DNA of 38,282 bases, taken from NCBI GenBank assembly GCA_014192625.1, contig BJHM01000033.1, positions 1-38,282 of the forward strand. The letters run 5' to 3'. The notes below the pieces were generated by a model. It had not been told where the DNA came from. It searched no databases and saw nothing but the letters and a program-made list of their open reading frames with translations. The stretch comes from Planctomycetota bacterium (GTDB lineage: Bacteria > Planctomycetota > UBA1135 > UBA2386). Positions 32,851 through 38,282 of this stretch are shown in pieces. Positions within the stretch are counted from its first letter, which is position 1. Each line of letters begins with the position of its first letter. The translations under genes were made by a program, and so were the position numbers.

Positions 32851-33957
32851 ATGATTTCTCGCACCTTCGCTTCGATCTTTGCACTGATGCTCACACTCAG
32901 CGCTCAGGATCCGACTGACAAGAAAGCACCACCGGCTCCGCCTGCTGCCGTTCAGCAACCAGCCAGCAGCCACTTCATTCAGTTGGCTTATCCGCGCGAT
33001 CGGAACCGCACGGTAGCACTCGCCGACGGTTTGCCGATCACGCTCGAAGACCTCTGCCGCCATATCGAACAACGGCACCAGCCGGGCTTCTGCCTGTTTC
33101 TGTCCGGCCCCGAGGACAAAGGGACCCCTGAAGGTGCGCGCATTCTGACGTCAGATCTAATCGCGCCGTGGGTCCGGCAGCTTGCCGACATCACGGCTTT
33201 GCAGGCAGAAGCCAAGATGCGCGGCTTCGAGCAAAACGCTGCCGACGCTGCCATCTCAGCAGCATTGAAGGGCGGTTTCGAGGAGTTCCTCGGCCACTAC
33301 GTCGACGACCTGAAGGCGCGCAATCTGCCGACCGAGCTCTCAACGTCGCGGGTCAATTTCCTGCTGGTCGATTACCAACTGCGCCTCGGGCTGTCATGCG
33401 AACTGCAGGGCTGGCTCGACTTCTTGGAGCCTGAACGCGCTTGGACGGAGCCGCAGCTCAATCAATTCTTCCAATCTGATCCACGCATTTTTGGCGGCGC
33501 AGTCCACATCTCGCAGATCCTCGTAAAGCAGCGCGATGCGGGCACTGGCATCCTGCTCAATGATGAAGGTATCGGCCGGGCACTCGCCCGCCTGACCGAG
33601 ATCGAGACCCGCCTCGCCAAGGATGGCAGCAACTTCGAAGAAATGGCCCGATTGTTCTCCGAGGAATCTCGGTCTGCACCCGAAGGCGGCGTGCTGCACA
33701 ATGTCGAGCGCTTTGATTACCGACTACCGGCGGCCATTTGCCGCGAGGCTTGGCGGATGCGCGACGGCCAGGTTAGCAGCGTCATCGAAACCCAGTACGG
33801 CTGGCACCTCGTCATGCGCATCGAGCAAGTGCAGCAGAAGTTTATGCTCTTCACTCCGGGCGCGTATCCGGTGGTACGCTTGCTCAAAAAGAAGCTGGCG
33901 CAAGAAAACTTGCTGTTCGCAGCACGCGAACGCCACAAGATCGAACTGAAGTTGTGA
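32851..33957 (+). CDS. Secreted parvulin-type peptidyl-prolyl isomerase
   Basis: The protein has 368 residues from ATG 32851, which opens a signal peptide (ISRTFASIFALMLTLSAQ). A GTG at 32830 would add seven residues before it. Residues about 50-200 form the helical chaperone part seen in PrsA/SurA-like proteins. Residues about 214-330 are a PpiC/rotamase domain (AVHISQILVKQ, FEEMARLFSEESRSAPEGGVL and VIETQYGWHLVMRIE). The domain carries the His and Gly-Gly pattern of active parvulins. The protein probably helps fold exported proteins, of which this window encodes many. It converges on the dihaem gene with about 21 bases between. Confidence 0.88.
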   Translation: MISRTFASIFALMLTLSAQDPTDKKAPPAPPAAVQQPASSHFIQLAYPRDRNRTVALADGLPITLEDLCRHIEQRHQPGFCLFLSGPEDKGTPEGARILTSDLIAPWVRQLADITALQAEAKMRGFEQNAADAAISAALKGGFEEFLGHYVDDLKARNLPTELSTSRVNFLLVDYQLRLGLSCELQGWLDFLEPERAWTEPQLNQFFQSDPRIFGGAVHISQILVKQRDAGTGILLNDEGIGRALARLTEIETRLAKDGSNFEEMARLFSEESRSAPEGGVLHNVERFDYRLPAAICREAWRMRDGQVSSVIETQYGWHLVMRIEQVQQKFMLFTPGAYPVVRLLKKKLAQENLLFAARERHKIELKL

Positions 33958-33978
33958 CGTTCGCTTTGTTGCGCAGAC

Positions 33979-35895
33979 TCACTGTGAGCCGTTGCGATAC
34001 CCGCGCACAGCTGGCGCATAGTCCCACACGTCGGCCCAACCATCGTTGTCCGTATCGCGCCGCAGATCGAGGTCGAAGCCGTATGCAGCAGACAGGTTGG
34101 TTGCCGCGAAGGACCTGACCAGTTCGCCCGATGAGCTGCGAGTGATGCCTTGGATCTGCACCGGCACCTTGAACAACCACTCCGCGTTGCAGCGCTCGAC
34201 ACCAGTATCGACACCAGCGACCATGTAGCTCTGGCCTATCAGCCCGTCGCCATCGATGTCGGTCGGCAGCGATTCGATGTCGTAGAGGCGCAGTTTATCG
34301 AGGAAGGCCACCAGCTGTCGCTGGTGAGTCTCGGAGGTTTGCTCGTATTGGAGACGACTATCACGGCCTTCGCCATCGTGACGCAGGATCGCAGCTTCGA
34401 GCGAGAGGCTCTGGCCATCGTGCATCCACGGCATGCCTGAGCCTGTGCCCCACAGCATTGGCGTGCGCCAGATACGGTTCTTATTACCTGCAAAGTCCAC
34501 CTCCTCACAACGCTCGCCCATGTCGTGTTGACGCAGGTCCGAGAGGAATCCTGGCACAACAAAGGAACCGAACCGGCGGACGTAGCTGTCGCCTTGACGA
34601 TCATGGAGCGGAACTATGCGACCCTCGAAGTTTTTGGCAGAACGATTCCAATTCACTTTCAGGTCGAAGAAGCGGCGATCGCCAGGAGTAACGATGCCAC
34701 GCAATGGATTGTTGTTGGCCGCGGCAATCTCCCACTCAGACGTGTGACAAGAGGTGCAGCCGAGCCGCGTCAGCAAAGCTATCCCGTCGCTAAACTCCCG
34801 ATCACTGCCAGCAAAGGCAGGGCGCGGCGCATTGAGCATGTACCACTCGGCAACATCGAGGTCACCTTCGCTGATCTCGTTCAGGTAGCCATCGCCGTCC
34901 GGATCGTCGCGACTAAAGCCAAGCGGGTCTCGATTGGCACCTCGATCATTGGGTTTATGCGTCGCCGGAAATTGGATCGCGCCGGCAAGGGACGGCACCG
35001 AGACACCATTGCCATCCGGATCGTTGGTGGTCGTTGGGTCGTAGGACTCAAGACCGCCGTGCGTCTTGTATGGATCCCAAAGGAAGGCGCGGTTGGTTGG
35101 GTTTAGCGCAGAGCGAGCCTTCCCCTGACCCCAGCCCCAAACCATCATCTCGAAGTTGTAGCCAACAGTCGTGATGCCGTTCACTTCTGTGGCTCCAGGA
35201 ACAAAGCGACCCTGCGCATCGCAATACCAGACACGGAAAATGTTGTTTAGCTGGGGCTTGCCGGTCACGCCGTTGGTGAGCCTTGGGTCACCATAGTCGA
35301 GCGCGGCGACATCAGGCTTTGGCAGCACCAACACCCTCGGACCGCCGTTCTGCGCCTCGCTCACACTCACCCACCCGTTGTTGTCACGATCAAGCTGACG
35401 CAGCATCTGCGCGCGCACTTGGATCGCGAGCATTTCGACAATGCCAGCGCCGTAGTAATGTGGCGCTTGACGGCCCATGCCGCTGTCTTTGGAAAAATTG
35501 GTGCCGCCGCCAGGATTCCCTTCGGGCACGTTGTGGCAACTCGAACATGACAAGTGATTGTTGGCCGTCATCTTCGATGTCACGCCATCTGCAAGGAGTC
35601 CCGCAAAGTTGCCGATGCGCGCATCGAACACGCCATCCCGTTCACGGAACTCACGGAAGTTCATGTCACGGCCCATCTGAAACGCGAGATATGGGTCTTG
35701 TTGGAACAAATACGCCGTGCCACCAAGCTGGCTCGAATCCGTCGCATGGATTGCACGGACACGGCGATCCTTGATCGACCGGCCCGAGGCATCACATGCT
35801 TGGGTATTGGAGCCAAGCATTCCTGGCCGCTCGGCATACTGAGCCGAAAGCGACGCGCAGAAGAAGACGAGAGAGAAGGCGTAAAAGAATTTCAT
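33979..35895 (-). CDS. Secreted dihaem oxidoreductase (thiol oxidoreductase/cytochrome c peroxidase-like)
   Basis: The protein has 638 residues. The start at 35895 gives a signal peptide (KFFYAFSLVFFCASLSAQ) and follows AAGGG at a good distance; the open frame extends 68 codons upstream without a signal. Two haem sites are present, CSSCH at 117 and CTSCH at 380. Around them are segments of the MauG/CcpA-like and DHOR families, such as RTPMLWGTGSGMPWMHDGQSLSLEAA and AIQFPATHKPNDRGANRDPLG. Three Asp-rich loops (DRDNNGWVSV, DDPDGDGYLN and DTDNDGWADVWD) look like calcium sites. It probably transfers electrons in the periplasm; substrate and peroxidase activity are open. The upstream leader holds a strong hairpin, listed separately. 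Confidence 0.85.
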   Translation of the reverse strand: MKFFYAFSLVFFCASLSAQYAERPGMLGSNTQACDASGRSIKDRRVRAIHATDSSQLGGTAYLFQQDPYLAFQMGRDMNFREFRERDGVFDARIGNFAGLLADGVTSKMTANNHLSCSSCHNVPEGNPGGGTNFSKDSGMGRQAPHYYGAGIVEMLAIQVRAQMLRQLDRDNNGWVSVSEAQNGGPRVLVLPKPDVAALDYGDPRLTNGVTGKPQLNNIFRVWYCDAQGRFVPGATEVNGITTVGYNFEMMVWGWGQGKARSALNPTNRAFLWDPYKTHGGLESYDPTTTNDPDGNGVSVPSLAGAIQFPATHKPNDRGANRDPLGFSRDDPDGDGYLNEISEGDLDVAEWYMLNAPRPAFAGSDREFSDGIALLTRLGCTSCHTSEWEIAAANNNPLRGIVTPGDRRFFDLKVNWNRSAKNFEGRIVPLHDRQGDSYVRRFGSFVVPGFLSDLRQHDMGERCEEVDFAGNKNRIWRTPMLWGTGSGMPWMHDGQSLSLEAAILRHDGEGRDSRLQYEQTSETHQRQLVAFLDKLRLYDIESLPTDIDGDGLIGQSYMVAGVDTGVERCNAEWLFKVPVQIQGITRSSSGELVRSFAATNLSAAYGFDLDLRRDTDNDGWADVWDYAPAVRGYRNGSQ

Positions 35896-35987
35896 GAGGC
35901 CCTTCGACTCGCTCCTACGTATGCCTTTTGCACTATGAACGCAAGTCGCGGCAAACTTGACTTTAAATGGCATGAGCCCCATTCGCG

Positions 35988-36015
35988 GCCGCAGCAGGAA
36001 TTGGTCTGCTGCGGC
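35988..36015 (-). other. Perfect 10-bp hairpin in the leader of the dihaem gene
   Basis: On the minus strand GCCGCAGCAG and CTGCTGCGGC pair around ACCAATTC. It lies about 93-120 bases before the ATG at 35895 and about 140 bases after the DUF1294 stop. No T run follows, so it may be a leader structure or an attenuated end of the upstream gene. The remaining sequence between the two genes shows no gene. Confidence 0.55.
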
Positions 36016-36152
36016 AATTTCACAGAGCATCTCAGCCATCATCACTACGCAAGAGCCCACAAGTTGGCCTAAAAATCCGCGCTTCAACGAATGCGGCATT
36101 AGCTACCCAAATACATCCTTCACACCGCAAAAGTGAGTGGCAAGCAGCCCGT

Positions 36153-36458
36153 TCATGGGTGGACGAACCAGAGCAAGAGCCAGAGCGGGCTCAGCAACGT
36201 GCAGAACATCGCGCGCCAAAGAAAACGCTGCTTCGACGACTTGTGCCGGAACAATCCGATCGCACAAAAAGCGCCGACAAAACCACCGAGAAGAGTCCAC
36301 CAGAGCAGCGTGCTCTCGCGAACTCGCTGCCGAGCAAAGCGCGCGCACAGCTTGTCGATGCCGAAGACTACGAACGTGGCGACGTTGATCGCGAGCAGGC
36401 CCCACCAAAACCACGACGGCATCGCCGCATCCTGAGGAACAATGGCGCAAAGTTCCAT
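36153..36458 (-). CDS. DUF1294 small membrane protein
   Basis: The protein has 101 residues, or 89 from Met13. Two to three hydrophobic helices lie at about 14-33, 51-69 and 83-100. The centre carries the DUF1294 signature: FGIDKLCARFARQRV, RESTLLWWTLLGGFVGAF and LFRHKSSKQRFLW. The family is widespread in bacteria and has no known function. It shares the strand with the dihaem gene downstream, but 257 bases separate them, so a common message is uncertain. Confidence 0.85.
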   Translation of the reverse strand: MELCAIVPQDAAMPSWFWWGLLAINVATFVVFGIDKLCARFARQRVRESTLLWWTLLGGFVGAFCAIGLFRHKSSKQRFLWRAMFCTLLSPLWLLLWFVHP

Positions 36459-36628
36459 CGTTTAGTTTGCCAAGAATGACGCGAGCAAATCGCCTGCCAA
36501 CGCAAGCAAGGCGAGCTAGCGCCGATGCTGGCCAATGACACGTGCCGTGCGTGCTGACCGTGCCGAGGCAACAATCCCATTTGGCGCATTCGTCTTCACC
36601 GAAGGGAATGGGCGTTGCGTTGCTCGAA

Positions 36629-36647
36629 CCGCCCGATTTAAGGGCGG
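36629..36647 (+). other. Hairpin with an AT-rich loop
   Basis: CCGCCC (36629-36634) pairs with GGGCGG (36642-36647) around GATTTAA. It is followed by the tandem repeat starting five bases later, so the two may form one element. Confidence 0.5.
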
Positions 36648-36651
36648 CGCT

Positions 36652-36687
36652 AAAAGTTTGCCCTGTGAGAAAAGTTTACCCTGCGAG
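36652..36687 (+). repeat. Two tandem copies of an 18-bp unit
   Basis: AAAAGTTTGCCCTGTGAG is followed directly by AAAAGTTTACCCTGCGAG; 16 of 18 positions match. The unit length is a multiple of three and would read KSLPCE twice, but no supported gene covers it. Confidence 0.85.
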
Positions 36688-36912
36688 ATGGGTGCGCTTT
36701 GCGCCGCGGATCGCTGAGCCTCCACCCCTTGCCCTCGAGCGAGGCTGCGCAGCACGCTTTCGCCCCAGTCGCTTTGGCGTGGCATCGCATTGCCCGGCAG
36801 TAACCCACGCGACGCAATCGCCGCTCCGCAGTCTAGCCAAGCGGCCAAAGCACAGAATGATGCCAGAGTAGCCGCTGACCACGCGCCCTTCGCTAGCTAC
36901 GCTACGCAGTCC

Positions 36913-38121
36913 ATGAGTGTTGTTGCCCGCGACGTAGAACGCGCCGCAGAAGCCATCGCCGGCCATGTCGTGCGCACTCCACTAGTGCCATCCCCGCGCC
37001 TGTCGCAGCAATATGGCTGCACTCTGTCGTTCAAGTTGGAGAACCTGCAGTTCACCGGCTCGTTCAAGGACCGCGGCTCGTGCCTCAAGCTGCAGCAGCT
37101 ACGCGAACTGCCGGAGAGTTCGCGCGGCGTGGTCGCAGCTTCCGCTGGCAACCATGCGCAGGGTGTGGCCTTTCACGCGCAGCGCCTTCTCATGAATGCC
37201 ACGATCGTGATGCCGCAGGCAACGCCATTCTCGAAAGTCGAACGGACCGAGGCGCTCGGCGCGACCGTGCTACTGCATGGCGAGTCACTGAGCGAAGCAC
37301 AGCAAAAGGCGCAGGAGTTGGTGCATGAGCACGGCCTGCTGTTTGTTCATCCCTACGATGATGTGTCGATCATCGCTGGCCAGGGCACAGTGGCGTTGGA
37401 GATGCTGCAAGACCAACCCGACCTCGACATTCTGGTAGCGCCGATTGGCGGTGGCGGCCTGATCGCTGGCATGTCCACTTGGGCAAAAGAGCGCCACAAA
37501 GACATCCAAGTGATTGGCGTGCAGACCATGTTGTGTCCATCGATGCACGCTGCGGTGCGCGGCCTAAAGCAACCGACATTGCACACCAACACAATCGCCG
37601 AGGGGATCGCAGTGAAGCAGCCGGGCGCGATTACAACGCCGATCATCCAATGCTGCGTCGATGACATCCTGCTGGTGGAAGAAGCAGCCATCGAGCAGGC
37701 CGTCCAGTTTCTCGCCGCCCAGCTCAAGGTAGTGGCCGAAGGTGCCGCTGCGGCGGCGTTCGCGGCGATCCAGATGAACCCTGCACGCTTCACCAACAAA
37801 AAAGTCGGGGTCGTAATCAGCGGCGGCAACATCGACCGCCGCATGCTGTCCACAGTGCTACTGCGAGGCCTGCGCCGCGATGGCAAGCTCGCGCGCATCC
37901 GTATCGAGATCAATGATGCGCCCGGCGTGTTGTCCAAAGTCACGCGACTCGTCGGTGCAACGGGCGCCGACATCATCGACATCACCCACCAACGGATATT
38001 CTCAGCTTTGCCGCCACGCAGCGCGGAACTGACGGTCGAGATGGAGACTAGAGGCCGCCCTCATGTCGAACAAATCCTTGCAGCGCTGCGCGACGCTGGA
38101 TTCCCCGCGCAAAATCTCTGA
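36913..38121 (+). CDS. ilvA: Threonine ammonia-lyase with C-terminal ACT domain
   Basis: The protein has 402 residues from the ATG at 36913; an upstream frame to 36790 lacks family sequence. It is a fold type II PLP enzyme that deaminates threonine to 2-oxobutyrate for isoleucine synthesis or threonine breakdown. Lys52 in GSFKDRG holds the cofactor; ASAGNHAQGVAFHA, the glycine-rich VAPIGGGGLIAG and VISGGNID complete the PLP site. Residues about 326-400 form one ACT domain (IRIEINDAPGVLSKVTRLVG), as in the shorter single-ACT family; the longer E. coli IlvA has a double regulatory domain. Serine is a likely second substrate. No other branched-chain gene is nearby. Confidence 0.94.
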   Translation: MSVVARDVERAAEAIAGHVVRTPLVPSPRLSQQYGCTLSFKLENLQFTGSFKDRGSCLKLQQLRELPESSRGVVAASAGNHAQGVAFHAQRLLMNATIVMPQATPFSKVERTEALGATVLLHGESLSEAQQKAQELVHEHGLLFVHPYDDVSIIAGQGTVALEMLQDQPDLDILVAPIGGGGLIAGMSTWAKERHKDIQVIGVQTMLCPSMHAAVRGLKQPTLHTNTIAEGIAVKQPGAITTPIIQCCVDDILLVEEAAIEQAVQFLAAQLKVVAEGAAAAAFAAIQMNPARFTNKKVGVVISGGNIDRRMLSTVLLRGLRRDGKLARIRIEINDAPGVLSKVTRLVGATGADIIDITHQRIFSALPPRSAELTVEMETRGRPHVEQILAALRDAGFPAQNL

Positions 38122-38142
38122 GCCCGCGAACTCGGCAGCGCG

Positions 38143-38282
38143 CATCACACATCGCACATCGCACATCGCACATCGCACATCGCACATCGCACATCGCACA
38201 TCGCACATCGCACATCGCGCATCGCGCATCGCGCATCGCACATCGCACATCGCGCATCGCACATCGCACATCGCGCATCGCA
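38143..38282. repeat. Heptanucleotide tandem repeat array running off the window
   Basis: One degenerate unit CATCACA (38143-38149) is followed by 19 unbroken units of CATCGCA or CATCGCG to the window end. The first nine are CATCGCA; five of the last ten are CATCGCG. The period is seven, not a multiple of three, so an overlapping frame on the minus strand cycles through MCDVRCA. It begins 22 bases after the ilvA stop; its right end is not seen. Confidence 0.95.

Larger units (their letters stand above)
36459..36912. other. Intergenic stretch before the threonine ammonia-lyase gene
   Basis: Short overlapping frames on both strands have no family features. The stretch holds a 6-bp hairpin and an 18-bp direct repeat (listed separately), and lies between the DUF1294 gene (minus) and ilvA (plus). 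It is upstream of both, so it must include their promoters; none was recognised. Confidence 0.4.

Noticed and set aside
35896-36099. 68-codon N-terminal extension of the dihaem protein
   Set aside because: It would place the signal peptide internally and would have to read through the leader hairpin; the ATG at 35895 has a fitting ribosome binding site.
38143-38282. CRISPR-like array or a repeat-encoded protein (MCDVRCA cycles)
   Set aside because: The units are contiguous with no spacers, and the protein frames only reflect the seven-base period.
1-38282. tRNA, rRNA or mobile-element genes
   Set aside because: No T-loop signatures, rRNA-like sequence, transposase or integrase motifs were seen on reading both strands, though a dedicated search was not possible.

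Overview
The window looks like chromosome of a free-living planctomycete, or a close relative in the PVC group. This rests on gene content, not on a marker gene: a Ser/Thr kinase fused to a formylglycine-generating-enzyme-like domain, a DUF6797/beta-propeller protein paired with a PA14-like multihaem cytochrome c, HEAT-repeat lipoproteins, a dihaem oxidoreductase and pilin-like proteins with very large passengers. The DNA is GC-rich by eye. I found no tRNA, rRNA, CRISPR array, insertion sequence or phage gene.

Layout. (1) 1-623: end of an unidentified minus-strand gene and a YbgC-like hotdog thioesterase. (2) 757-5768: a tight plus-strand operon of a HEAT-repeat lipoprotein, a lipoprotein with a GyrI-like C-terminus, a secreted HEAT protein and an Ogt-type DNA alkyltransferase, then a class V aminotransferase. 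(3) 6079-11800: two membrane histidine kinases flanking a minus-strand HisC-like aminotransferase fused to a degenerate HAD domain. (4) 11823-16553: a RarD-type permease and the large kinase/FGE protein. (5) 16650-22254: a coupled three-gene operon of PilX-, PilV- and PilW-like proteins; the middle one is 1116 residues long. (6) 22281-27322: a coupled pair, the DUF6797/propeller protein and a pentahaem cytochrome c. (7) 27323-28107: about 785 bases with no convincing gene. (8) 28108-33957: a secreted repeat-rich TPR protein, an acyl-CoA dehydrogenase, a galactokinase-like kinase and a secreted parvulin-type prolyl isomerase. (9) 33979-38282: a dihaem oxidoreductase, a DUF1294 membrane protein, a 454-base non-coding stretch with a hairpin and an 18-bp tandem repeat, a threonine ammonia-lyase with an ACT domain, and a heptanucleotide array running off the window end.

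How the genes work together. ATGA stop/start overlaps join genes at 2948, 4006, 17960, 21307 and 24356, so translational coupling is a recurrent way of building operons here. Many products are exported: lipoproteins, haem proteins, pilins and the prolyl isomerase, which fits a cell with an elaborate envelope. The most distinctive unit is the pilin-like operon at 16650-22254, transcribed divergently from the kinase/FGE gene. The other unusual items are the HisC-HAD fusion with altered catalytic motifs, the galactokinase with a changed sugar-binding signature, and several unexplained short repeats and inverted repeats between genes.
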